Both the position numbers and the translations under genes were made by a program. The notes under the pieces were generated by a model. It was not told the DNA's origin. It did not search any database and saw nothing but the letters and a program-made list of their open reading frames with translations. A stretch of 64,000 bases of DNA from Sanghuangporus weigelae (lineage: Eukaryota > Basidiomycota > Agaricomycetes > Hymenochaetales > Hymenochaetaceae): positions 806,001 to 870,000 of the forward strand of contig CP137327.1 in NCBI GenBank assembly GCA_033182465.1. Reading direction: 5' to 3'. Every line of letters starts with the position of its first letter. Within the stretch, counting starts at the first letter, position 1. Positions 47,555 to 58,600 of this stretch are shown piece after piece.

Positions 47555-47680
47555 GTCTTCTGGAGTCTGACGTTTTGATCTGCGTGTTAGATATTATTCG
47601 CGTTGTTTATTGCTCCTATGTATACCCTTCTGCCTGCGGAGCGTCCGTTTCTCATTACGCCCGACGTAGCATCGATATTT
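47555..47680 (+). repeat. Duplicated 3' block after membrane copy H
   Basis: Fourth copy of the block (CTTCTGGAGTCTGACG, GCGTGTTAGATATTATTCGCG, TTGCTCCTATGTATACCC, CATTACGCCCGACGTAGCAT). It is somewhat more diverged than the other three. Confidence 0.65.
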
Positions 47681-47894
47681 GCGGAGTGTGCATCTTTACG
47701 GGCGAGCGGGTCTAAGGATATGGAAAGCGAACAAATCCGAGCCGTGTTAATTCACTGGGATCGCAGCTTATGACGTATCCCGCTTCAGCACTCCTGCTGC
47801 TAGGTCAGCTTGACTAAGACGATATCTCGCACCAAGGAGCAATGGTGCCGACTCCGAAACTGAACGTCCTATCCTGGACTGAACCATGGACCAT

Positions 47895-49439
47895 TCAGGG
47901 TGGGATAGTGACAGTCGGATCTCGCGTCTCGAGATAGTCGATAATTCCGGCATAAGAGCATAACGAATTGAAATACGTTCGCTCGTGTCGCGAGAGTTGA
48001 GACTCCAGCATGAACAACCTGTTCCAATGATTCAAATTCTCATTTTTGGGACGAGATTATAAGGAAATCTTACAGATGCCTGTGGAAGAGCGGGAAGAGT
48101 AAGCCATACCCTGTCGAGATGTGTACGAAGTTCTTCGCAGGCGATCGGCTTTTTGAAATCAAAATCTCGGACTGGGCGGGAACGTACCTTTATGGCTTCA
48201 TGCGGTGTAACCTCGAAATCCGAGAATAGCGCCTATATGCATACATGTTCTTCATTAGTCTCAATCCACAAGAAAGATGAGCAAACGCCAACCGGATTAG
48301 CGAGTAACCCTCTCGCGCTCATCACACCGTCCGCCTGCGTCTCCTTTCGAATCTTCCTTACTTCGTTCATGTCCCACGCGTCGCCATTGGCAACAACTGG
48401 GACAGAGCCTCTCGCCGCGGAAACGGCGAAAGATATTGAAGAGAGCGACACGGGCTGAGTCGATGCCTGGAAGCGCGTGCGTCCGTGGACTGTTATGTGT
48501 GAGACGCCTGCGTGGATTGCTATTATTTCTTTATATTAGAATCCAGTCGTAGGATTAGTTGACGGGACTCGAGTACCAGTCTGAATGAGTCGCTCCGTTA
48601 TTCTGTATGAGAGAAGAGTTACGCATACATAAGCTCTTCGTTTGGTCGATCAAAAAATTATTTATCAACTTACTTCAAGTCCAGATCGACTCTTATTTTG
48701 ATAGAAACAGGAAAAGAAGACTCGACGCGATTCTTCGCAGCGCGAATCATATCCGCGATTTTGTCCGGATGTCGCAAGAGCCAGCATCCAATCTGTTCGT
48801 GGTAGGCCCATGATTGAGGACAGCCTGCAAATTCCAAGATCTCAGCTCTATTGTCAGTCTTATATTCAAAAGAAAGGGATGCTTGATACTTGCCGCAATT
48901 TAGGTCGACGCCGTCGACGTGCGGTCGTATCAGTTCGACTGCATCGGCGAAATGCTCAGGTTCGCTGGCAGCGAACTGCGCGATCAGCGCGCCTCGAACT
49001 CGTCTTCGTCTCGTCTCTTGCACACAGAGTTCTTCGGGCGCTTCGTCTAACTGCACAAGCCTCGACGAAGATGCTCTCTTCTCTTCTAATGTGAAATGTC
49101 CCCTCTCTAAAGACGAAGTTGAGAAATCTGTCAATCTTGCATTTGCGGAGCGAGAGAATTCTGCGGCTAGGATCATCGGTGTATGTGTTATGTGGCAATT
49201 GTACAAAGATACTAAGTGTCTGAATGGTACTGGAATGAATTAGTTGGGTGAGGATTTTGAATTTGTATTCTTTCTGAGGCGAAGTACGCAACGTTTGCTG
49301 TAACGAACCATGGGTGCTAAATTCACGAAAAAATGTCAGGGAAAAAAGAAAAGCACTGAGAAAAGTGATACTTACCCGCAACTTTTATATCTTCATAATC
49401 TCTGAGCATTTCATCTGGAGATACAATAAATTCATCCAT
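47895..49439 (-). CDS. tRNA-dihydrouridine synthase, Dus4 type
   Basis: FMN enzyme that reduces uridine to dihydrouridine in the D-loop of tRNAs. Reading on the minus strand: MDEFIVSPDEMLRDYEDIKVA|APMVRYSK|LPFRHLV gives the FMN-binding opening. Then HITHTPMILAAEFS, ERGHFTLEEK, ALIAQFAASEPEHFADAVEL, VDGVDLNCG|CPQSWAYHEQIGCWLL (catalytic Cys within CPQ), FPVSIKIRVDLDLK, AIHAGVSHITVHGRTRFQAS, GSVPVVANGDAWDMNEV and DGVMSARGLLANP. The end is GYGLLFPLFHRHL|LFMLES, YAGIIDYLETRDPTV. About eight introns restore one frame from ATG 49439 to the stop at 47895-47897. The intron 48825-48893 begins with GC and splits the Gly codon next to the active-site Cys. The size and motif order fit Dus4 rather than Dus1-3. 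It shares a 233-bp divergent promoter with the next gene. Confidence 0.9.
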
Positions 49440-49672
49440 TTCTACAATGTTACTCCTGTGAAGATTTGTCGGTCGGTTGGTATTGGTTTGAAAGCCAAGA
49501 AAAGCTGTGCCAACTCTGCGCTCATCAAACGGGATTTTATAATATTCAATTCAGCTCAAGTCACTCGCATCAAAGCGCATGAACTAGGCGATGCGACATC
49601 TCAGGCACTAGCTAAGCCCTCCTTCAACCCGTCCCCCATCCTCCTCGTTCTCGTCTCTCTGTTGGGCGGAGC
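49440..49672. promoter_or_regulatory. Short divergent promoter between the Dus4 gene and the membrane-protein gene
   Basis: Only 233 bp separate the two start codons, so both genes must be driven from this stretch or from inside each other's leader. No clear TATA box is seen. CT-rich runs (CCCGTCCCCCATCCTCCTCG) lie just before the plus-strand ATG. Confidence 0.5.
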
Positions 49673-50352
49673 ATGTCGAACAATACGAGCTATGACAAGG
49701 CGCTCTTGGACGAAGCGCCCGAAGTGACCCCGCAGCAACGACAGGTGCGTGAATCTGCTTAATTTTGATGGCTGATAGAGATTTACTTCTACTTCAATGT
49801 TTCTAGAGATTCTACGATGCGGACCTTCTCAACGACGACAGACAGCGCGATGGGGGTGCTTTACCCGCCGGGGCAGCCGCGCCGATAGGAGCGCGCTCAG
49901 ATACAGACCTCGAAGCTGGCGTCGTACATGGCACGCGGTCAAAAGAATACACGCAGCTCCCTCCTTCCTCCACCGCCATTCGATCCTCAACGAAAACCCC
50001 ATGGTACAAGTCGCGCATGGGGATCATCGGACTCGTCATACTCGCCATTGTCATCATCGGCGCGGTCGTAGGCGGTGCAGTCGGCGGGACGGTCGGGAAG
50101 GACGACGACAATAATAGTGATCATTCTGTGTCGACGGTGCCGCCTGTAATATCCCCTACCTCGTCGAGTGCCGAACAAGGATCTGGGACGGCGCCTATCG
50201 CTTCACCTTCGCCTACGCCGACGACTGCGACACAGGAAGCTCCTATCGGTTCTGGTACGACTTCACCTGAAGCGACTCCTACGCCTGATCCAGGACAGCA
50301 GGGCGTGTCTGATGCTGTAGCCGTATCGGACGACACACAAACCGCCGTATAG
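49673..50352 (+). CDS. Small single-pass membrane protein of unknown function
   Basis: Two exons (49673-49744, 49807-50352) give 205 residues. An acidic N-terminal half of ~90 residues (MSNNTSYDKALLDEAPEV, SDTDLEAGVVHG) ends in a positive flank, TPWYKSR. One hydrophobic, Gly-rich helix follows (MGIIGLVILAIVIIGAVVGG, residues ~95-120). The C-terminal ~85 residues are Ser/Thr/Pro-rich (PTSSSAEQGS, ASPSPTPTT). There is no signal peptide, and the positive flank precedes the helix, so a cytosolic N-terminus and a lumenal or outer, probably O-glycosylated, tail is likely. This layout is common in uncharacterised agaricomycete proteins. No enzyme motif is visible. Confidence 0.7.
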
Positions 50353-50835
50353 GTTTGGGCCCTAGTACAGGGTTCCCGAAGGTTGGTTTGTAGTCTGTAT
50401 GCGTATCATGCTCGTGTTCATGTCCATGCGGAGGAAGTTATTGGAATCACAAATGATATCTTTCACTATCTACATAGTAGCCACAAAGTAATTTCTACTT
50501 ATTTTCTTTTTGTATGCTCGCTTGGATTCAAGTTGGAATATGTTATCTGTACGGGCCAATGGATTTCTGTACCTTCATTTCGAACTCGACACTGGATTGA
50601 AGTCACCGTCCGCCAAGCACGGATAAGTGAAAATCGAAATCGAGAGACATCAGTTTTTATATTGTACAATACACGAGTATTCTATCGTCCCAGGAGCGAT
50701 AACAAATAATTTTCGTCAAGAGAAGTGATTCTTTACTTTCTGCCGTTCGGTCCATTCCACTCGTTATTCTTACTTAGTTTCCAGATTACAAATCTCATTT
50801 CATCAAGCATCGAATCGCACCGAAACTCTTCAAAC
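50353..50835. other. Convergent intergenic stretch
   Basis: About 0.5 kb of 3' flanks. An open frame at 50383-50709 has no supported motif. Confidence 0.5.
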
Positions 50836-53112
50836 CTACGAACCACCGGCATTCGAATCCCTCCGCCTACGAAATGAACCAGGTGTTCTCGGACTCGCAA
50901 GACTGAAGCGCCGGAACAGGACTGCCGCACCGGACTCGAGTTGAGCACGCGTTCGAGGTCTTTTCTCTTCCTGAGATTGCGATGTTAGTAGACCCGACTG
51001 AAGCGCAGTCGCTGCTCCAGGCTTCCCGGCGGATTTGGGCGGTTCCGTCGCTTGCTGCTCAGCTGATTTAAGACTGGAGTTGGAGGTCCCGGAGAGGTGA
51101 GATAGTCTACGAATGAAACTGAATCTTCCACTCGTTCGTCTCGTTTCCGGATGTCCTGGCCTTTGATTCTTTGTTTCCTTTGGAACAGCCAGTGGTCTTG
51201 AGCGGAAAGTCGAATGTCGGAAACCGAGTGGACGTACTGTGCTCGATCGTCCTCGTTTCACAAGAACGTTCCTCTTCCTCGCGCTACTCGACGTCGCAGT
51301 CGTGTCGTGTCGAGGACGCTCGCTCTTCTCTAGCTCTTCCTTCGCAGAAGCCGCAGATCGTTGCGTGGTAGGTCGAGTACTTTGCGATTGCGACTGCTTC
51401 CTACTAGCAGATGCAAAGCCAAAAGCGGCACCGCCAACGCTAGAGACCCTCCGTCGCGTCGTGGTGACCAATCTTCGCAAGGTCGAGAAGGGTGTTGGAG
51501 ATGACTTTGCTTGCACGTCCCCAGTGGGGAAGTAAACGCGATGATTGTTGTCATTGGCATCGCGTTCATTCTCAATCGTCTCATCAAGATTCTCTCTCCC
51601 TTCTCCATCATCTGAATCTGGCGCAGAGTAAATCACCATACCACCACCAAAGTAATCATGGACATGATCACTATCCGCAAAGTTAGGCGATAAGTACATT
51701 TCCGATGAGGTGCGAGAATCTGGTACGACACCAAATACCGAACTATTACTCGAGTTCGCATTCGCACGAGTGGATCTCTCGGACCTGGCATAGTCTTCCA
51801 TGGCGATATTTGTATCGGTGAATTCCCTAGGGTGATGTGTATGAATATGATCATGGTCCGACGGGGTTTCACTGTTCACGTTATTGCTTCCGCGTCGAGA
51901 TTCGGAACGGAAGTAGAACGAGAGGTCTCGTCCGTCATCACCGTTGTCAGACACAGAATCGGCGCCGATAGCATCGTCGCCTTGAAGTGGGCGCACATAA
52001 TGCTTCTTATGCCCGCATGTGCACTGGGAGCCTGAGGCGAAGCCAAAGCCATGCTTCGAGCTGGAAGAGACGTGACTGCAGCTCTTTTCATCAATGCCTG
52101 AGCTGGAAAATGTCGATGAGTGGCAATCCGGAATGAATGAATCGTCGAAGGTATGCTCGATATTTGCGAGCCGTTCGTCTTTCTCCAGCGACCATCCATT
52201 ATCCGTCAAAGCATCGGAATCGTCTTCTGTGGGATTTGTAGACACGGTCGCCGATTCAACTTCGTCGATACCGTCATCGCTCGTCCCAGATTTCAAAGAG
52301 TTGGGCTTCTCCTCCGCTTCACCTTCAAGTGGAAGGCGCCACAATGACGGACTCTGAGGAGACCCTTGCACTTGATTGTGCAGTCCAGCGAGATGATTCA
52401 GAACCGAAGAGCGTTCGCGAGTGGCGGAATCAGCGACCATAGTCTGGAGCCTCGAGAAGCTGAATGTCGAAAGGACTCTCTGCTCCTGTTGTTGATGCCG
52501 TGCTTCAGAATTCGACTTCCCCAACAGTTGCTGTGCCCGAGGGTCCAGAGGAGGAAGATGCGTCGCAGGAGGAAGATGCGGAGGGGTGAAAGAGACGAAC
52601 AAACTGGATTGGTTCGGCGATGGCACAAAAGGCCGAGAACCGTGGGCGCTGATGATTTCAGGCGATGGTGCCCGCCGAACATTAAGATTAGAATTACTCG
52701 CTTCTTCTTCAGTGCTTTGTGCAGGTAGAACGGCGGAGTCGATGACGCGGATCCGAGAAGCAGTTGGAGTACGATCGACACTGATATTTGATTTAGAGTC
52801 AGCATCAGGCTCGTCATGTCTTCCGCCGACCCGAACGATGACTTCGTCTTTGAGAGCATCTTTCTCCCAGTGCGGGTACGTCTGCCTTTTGATCACCATA
52901 TACGCAAGTGATGGAGTCGCGAGGATGAGAGGGAGTGAGGAAGAGCTGTCATTAGTGTGAGAGTACCAGTCTTCATAGAGTTCATCATACTGCTCGTTGT
53001 CCCCTTCCAATTCGACAAAACTACGAGTAGAGGGCATTGTAACCCCAGCGGTAAAGCCCAATGGACGTCTGGAATACTTCCTAACGCCAGTAACGGCGCG
53101 GAAGGAAGTCAT
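50836..53112 (-). CDS. Large disordered protein of unknown function
   Basis: One uninterrupted 758-codon frame, notable in a window where most genes have many introns. The N-terminal ~100 residues may be ordered (YDELYEDWYSHTNDSSS, LILATPSLAYMVIKRQ, WEKDALKDEVIVRVGGRH). The rest is low-complexity: Ser/Asp/Glu-rich in the middle, then Ser/Arg-rich at the end (TLRRLVTTTRRRVSS, RRTSGRFSFIRRLSHLSG, RRFSLASPRTPGSFRRRR). The C-terminal RRxS-type sites resemble basophilic kinase targets. A small Cys/His patch, CTCGHKKHY, lies near residue 360. No known domain was recognised. Reality as a gene rests on length, on codon use without stops over 2.3 kb, and on a good ATG; a 5' non-coding exon is possible. 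Confidence 0.75.
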   Translation of the reverse strand: MTSFRAVTGVRKYSRRPLGFTAGVTMPSTRSFVELEGDNEQYDELYEDWYSHTNDSSSSLPLILATPSLAYMVIKRQTYPHWEKDALKDEVIVRVGGRHDEPDADSKSNISVDRTPTASRIRVIDSAVLPAQSTEEEASNSNLNVRRAPSPEIISAHGSRPFVPSPNQSSLFVSFTPPHLPPATHLPPLDPRAQQLLGKSNSEARHQQQEQRVLSTFSFSRLQTMVADSATRERSSVLNHLAGLHNQVQGSPQSPSLWRLPLEGEAEEKPNSLKSGTSDDGIDEVESATVSTNPTEDDSDALTDNGWSLEKDERLANIEHTFDDSFIPDCHSSTFSSSGIDEKSCSHVSSSSKHGFGFASGSQCTCGHKKHYVRPLQGDDAIGADSVSDNGDDGRDLSFYFRSESRRGSNNVNSETPSDHDHIHTHHPREFTDTNIAMEDYARSERSTRANANSSNSSVFGVVPDSRTSSEMYLSPNFADSDHVHDYFGGGMVIYSAPDSDDGEGRENLDETIENERDANDNNHRVYFPTGDVQAKSSPTPFSTLRRLVTTTRRRVSSVGGAAFGFASASRKQSQSQSTRPTTQRSAASAKEELEKSERPRHDTTATSSSARKRNVLVKRGRSSTVRPLGFRHSTFRSRPLAVPKETKNQRPGHPETRRTSGRFSFIRRLSHLSGTSNSSLKSAEQQATEPPKSAGKPGAATALQSGLLTSQSQEEKRPRTRAQLESGAAVLFRRFSLASPRTPGSFRRRRDSNAGGS

Positions 53113-55622
53113 ATAAGCTTGCTTTGCACATCTGTGACGTATCCGAATTGCAGCTTCTTACCTTCAAAATGCAAATGTACAGAAGTTGCAAAGTTCTCGG
53201 TGACAGAGTGGCAGGCGGGAAGGAGACAAGAAGGTAAAACAGACAGACAGGAAACTGTGAGCGTCTCAGGAAGCGAGAGTCAGTTGGCATTGATATAGAC
53301 GCTCGAGAGAACGCATTGACCGAGTCTAAAAGAAATAGCTAATCGTCCAAGCCACGAAGATGACTATGTGGCCCAGTACCTTTGACCAAAGCATATGAAT
53401 GACCTCTGGCGGGCCTCGCCATCCGTACGCGTAGGCTCTGCCGCGTCTGCATCGACTCAAGATGGTTGATCTAAGAGCACAAGGTATAGAGTCGTGTGAC
53501 AAGGCCTGTTGCCATCTTGTCAAAGAACAAAGCGAGCCCTTCTAAGACCCCGGACTCGCGGCGTTAGTTTGACTATACATTGGAAGCACCAATCAAGCAT
53601 GTTTAATCGATGAGAAAAAAATAAAAAGCTGAGACAACTGTGACTGTACGGCTGATTTCAACTTGAGGCTGCCAATAATGGTGGTCGCAGGTCAAGGATG
53701 GAACGGGATGTAGAAACTGGGCCATGCGTCAAGACTTAGGAGCACGTGATCAAAAGACCACTGCAGCAATTTAAGTTTAAAATAGCACAAGTCAAAAGTT
53801 CGCAGACAAGTATCACTGCCAGTGCTAGTCAAAGATACTGACAGAAACAGTGACATTAATGACAGAAATAAGGTTGATAACTCGGGTGGCTTGGTGACAG
53901 AACAAGGTGTTCACCCGAAATACATGCTTGCTGATGTGATGTTCTGCTCGCGGTCACGTTCTATAGAGACTGTTTCATTCTGACTCATCTGAGTATATCG
54001 ACGGTGAACAGTCACCAGAGAATCTCTCAAGATCTTCGTATCTTGTGCTGGGAGAAGCTGTATGAAATTTCCCATTTCCACCGCTGCAAAGAATAAACGG
54101 GTTTTGACAACGTCTCCACATTCTGCGATGCCGGATGGTCACGATCTGTGACGGTCACATTTGCTTATGGCCAGGGTAATCATCAACAAACACAATATCA
54201 AGTGAACCCTCACATCGATTAGTGACTCCTGGACTCTGCTACTTCAAACAAATTTGTCCGTGTTAGTCGACGGCTCGCCCAATTCTCACAAATAACGGCT
54301 ATCATGTACAGAAATAGGTTGCTTGGGCTGGCTAAAGGGAACTGTTCGAGAGGGAGATACAGAGGAGTTCCCACTCCTTCAAGAAGAACTTCGCGTACTT
54401 CTGCGTCGCGAAGGGGTGCAAAACCTCTCAGGCAAACAGGGTAATGATACATGGCTTTCTGGTATACCTCATACTCTTTCAAGGTGCTGTTATGGCATGG
54501 GAATTGCAGGAATTATGTAGAAAGCCGAAAGGTGCTGGCAGGTAACTGAACAGCGTTGGAAAATGGACAGTGAGTTTGATAGCATGTTTTCTTACGTGGA
54601 AAGAAGTTCTTCGGGCGGGGAACAGAGGCCAGAACGCTAGATAGTCACCGTTCGTGTTCTGCAAACCACTATTTAGGAACGCTGAGTAAGTCCTGTCGTC
54701 TTTATCATGGGAACGACAGAGCACTCATGAATAGTACATATATTACAGAAGGTCTAATCGAACCCGAGGTTGGTGCTCCACTTGCCGTCTTGCAAGGATG
54801 TCCATTCAAGGGAAACTCACGAATCTTTTCTGATAATGACAACCCAATGGTCTGGAAAAGGTGATACTTTTTCGTCTTCAATACCATGCCGTTCTTCATA
54901 TTCGATTTTCGACGGCCGATGAATCAGTTGAGCTTAGAACTCAGAAACAGACTGACATTCTGCCCTCGTGTACGATATGGACTTCGGAGATCCGGAATTG
55001 TCGCGGGACGCATAACCCTGTGCACTCCGTGCACTTCTCTATCTGTCCCCTTCATCCAAAATATTGGATTTTCACTTGTATTTATCCACCTTTCAGAACC
55101 TTACCAGAGTCATAGGTAATCCACGAGCTACAATTGGTTGATGACTTTACGAATAAATCAAATATCTTTTGATATCGTTCTCTGCAAAAGTACTCAGACC
55201 CTCTTGCTACGGGATATCCTCACGACTTAGGGTGCATTGTGAACAAAACGTCGCGCGCGAAAATTGTTGCCTTCTACATGATCACTGAGAGCAATTCACT
55301 ATAAAGGCTATGACGATTATTAGTACCTAGAAACATAGTATTGTTTCAAAATACATACCGAAAACATGAACTGGGTCGGGCTTTCTTGCTCCGGCACATC
55401 GTTGTAGTCGTGAGCTGTGAACTTGAAGCCACTAACGCAGCGCAGCGCAAATCCTTTCCTTATTGGGCGTGACTTCAGGCGGCATCAATGAGCGGTAGGC
55501 GGCGGTGCCGCTAGATCAGGCAGGAGACATTGTCTCTCTCTCTCTCTCCCCCTCCCTCTTCTACCGCATCCACGAGCGAGACGACAGGTGAAGGTCTTTC
55601 GAGAGGTACACTCAGTATATCA
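53113..55622. other. 2.5-kb stretch without a supported gene
   Basis: Longest empty interval of the window. Several short open frames (for example 54219-54482 minus, 54479-54899 minus, 54861-55119 plus) might be exons of a fast-evolving minus-strand gene, but I could not join them in phase. A CT dinucleotide run (TCTCTCTCTCTC) lies at 55,530-55,550, just before the next gene. Confidence 0.4.
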
Positions 55623-58600
55623 ATGGGCTGTTGCGGAGAATCGTTGAACAAGTACGACGATAAACAGAATCTCAACGTGCAGAATAATGTATATCCGACA
55701 AATCAGCAACCATCGCCTCATCCTGGCGCTCTTTATCACGAAAAGCAGCAGTTTCAACCGCCGAGCATACCTTCACCTCCTCCAGCTCAACAATTTGGAG
55801 GTCAAATTGCGGTGAACGGATCAGGATTCCTACAACAACCATGGCAGCAGCAGATGCCTCCAAGTTCTTCTCCGCCTCTACCGTCTTCTCCTGGTGCTTT
55901 CAACCCATATCAACTATCTACTTCCCCATCTCCACCTCCTGCATCTGCTCAGTTCTCAGGTACAACGTTGAATGGTATGGCTCAAAGTGGCTCGTTCCAA
56001 GCCGGATCTCGATATTCGTCGGTCATGATGATGACTTCTAGGGTCGAAGGAAGTGTGAAGTCGTCGAACGCGGGGCCTGCAATAGACGAAGGAAAGATGT
56101 CAGTCTCAATTGATTTCGGTGCGTAGATCCTATCTTCAGACATTTTGTTTCTACTGACATTGTCTTTCCATGATCTTCAAGGTACCACATTCTCTGGCGT
56201 GGTAAATATTCTTTTGCGACATAATTGTTGTTCATATACTAAAATTAGAGAACAGGCATATGGCTCTTCCCGAATAGAACAGGGCAAAGTACAGCAAATT
56301 CTTCGGTGGCCTGGTTCTTTCGAAACATTCCGCAAAATACCCACATGTCTGTTGTACGATGAAAGTGGGCGCGTCCTTGCGTGGGGATTGGAGGCTAAGA
56401 ATGCCAGCCCCATGCCAGGTACTGTGCGATGCGAATGGTGAGTGCATGTTGCGACTCGTACGTAGCGCGGAGCTCAAAACATTCTTAGGTTCAAGCTCTT
56501 CCTTGAACCGCGCGCTTTGCGGGAAGGTCATATTGACCCTCGTCTTCCAAATCTCCCGGTATATCTGCTTTAATCAATTGTAATCGTGTGTGCCAATTGA
56601 CTGTATTTTTCAGCCCGGCAAGAAAGCTATTGACTTAATTATCGACTTTCTTTCGTGTATGTGGGAATATGCGAAAGAAGAGATAACCCGAACAATTGGT
56701 GCCGTCGCGGACTTGGGTATGAAGCTTCTATTGCATTACGGAGAACTACTTATCGTCTGACAATCGGATTCTGCCTTATCTAGACTCTGCCGATGTATGG
56801 CTGACTGTTCCTGCTGCATGGGACGCCAAGGGCTGTGAACTTATGCGGGAGGCGGCTCTTTCGGCAGGACTAGTGCAGCAATTCTCGGCAACAGACAGGA
56901 ATTGGGAAGACAGGCTGCATATTATCACGTATGCGATGCACTAAATCGTGATGTCTTACGCCCCTTACTATTGTGTAACTTTTATTTAGCGAACCCGAGG
57001 CGGCTGCTGTTCATTGTGCTCATCTAACAAACCTTCACCGCTTGAAGCCGAGCCAGAACTTCATGATCTGTGATGCCGGCGGTGGAACTGTCGTACGTGC
57101 CAAAATTACCATAATTCTGAGTTCTATGAGTGTTCTTGCTCACAGTTGGGGCTTCGTGCCGATAGGATTTAGCAGTATACAAAATTATCGGTGAACTAGC
57201 GAACCTTGAAATCGCGGAGGTCTGCGCTCGCTCAGGTGCTAATTGCGGGTCGCTATTTTTGGACTTGCGATTCCGCGAGCTTGTGAGAACATTGCTTGCC
57301 GACCATCCTGCCCATTTGGATCCTGCGTCACTAGCTTATTTCATGCACGCGTTCAGTGAGACGGACAAAATGTCATACATGGGTGAGAGCGACGACAGTG
57401 AGTGACATTTCCCTCAGAATGGATGGCAATTTACTCATTACCATTTGGTCCCGATTTGTTCGCATTACTCAATTTAGACAATATGTTCCATTTCACCTGT
57501 TTTAACGTAGATGACCCCGATGACCCAAGTGTCGGTCTTATAAATGGGGAGCTCGCCATCCCAGGGAATCTTCTTCGAAGAGAGGTCTTTGATCCTGTTG
57601 TTGAACAGGTGTGCAATCACTTGAGCATATCGATATTGTATATTGTACATTAATGTGATCCAGGCGCTTGACCTTTTGGAAGAGCAATTGCGTCGTGTGG
57701 ACCAGCGTATAGACGCTCTCTTGCTCGTGGGAGGTTTTTCCGGAAGTGAATATCTTTTCAAGCGCGTAGAGGTGAGATTTCCTTGCTAATGTCACATGCC
57801 GAACTACTCCATCGATACTATTTTAAATACAATCCTGTTCTCGGATTCAGTTGATTGACGGTGTCTTTACTTATTTATAGACTCAGTTTAGCTCTCGAAT
57901 AAAAGTGATCGCTCGGCCATCGGATGCCGACACTGCGACTTGTCGAGGGGCTGCGCAATATGGGTTAGCACGAAGGCCGCTGGTCTCTAGCGTCATTGCT
58001 CCGCGGTCATATATCATGAAGGTAAGTTGATCAGTATTCTTGACTTCGGATAGCTCTCAAATGTATGGTCCTTTCGCACACCACGCTTCCACCCTTGCAC
58101 TCTGCGATCCGTGGTTTTCGGCGCACTGTTGTTATAAACTGTTGTAAACACCGTCACTCAACAGGTCAAACTTCCAGCGGAGCCGGAAGATTGGCAGAAA
58201 CGTCCTGCGTACATAAAAGTTAATAACGCTGGTGTCAACATCTGCGAGAACAGGTACGCAGCTGATTTACCTCACCCTGAGAATAATGCTGAACCTTTTT
58301 TGAATGCTTGTCCGCGCACTTGTACATAAATATCACGTTTTGGGAACTTTCTCTAGACTGCAGTACCTCGTTACCAAGGGCGCGATTCTTCGCAAAGGGT
58401 AAGAAAGTCATGCGGTCTCGCTTCTATTACTCTGTTCCGCAGGAGACTGAGACCGTCTTCTCACAGGCAACGCGTGCAGACGAAGTTCTGGTAAGTAGAG
58501 GCTATAATTCAATGCGGTCGTTTTTCCCCGAATGATAGGAATCTTAATTATTGGATCTAACTCCTCCGTCTTCTGCATACCTTTCCGTCCGCAGCAAATT

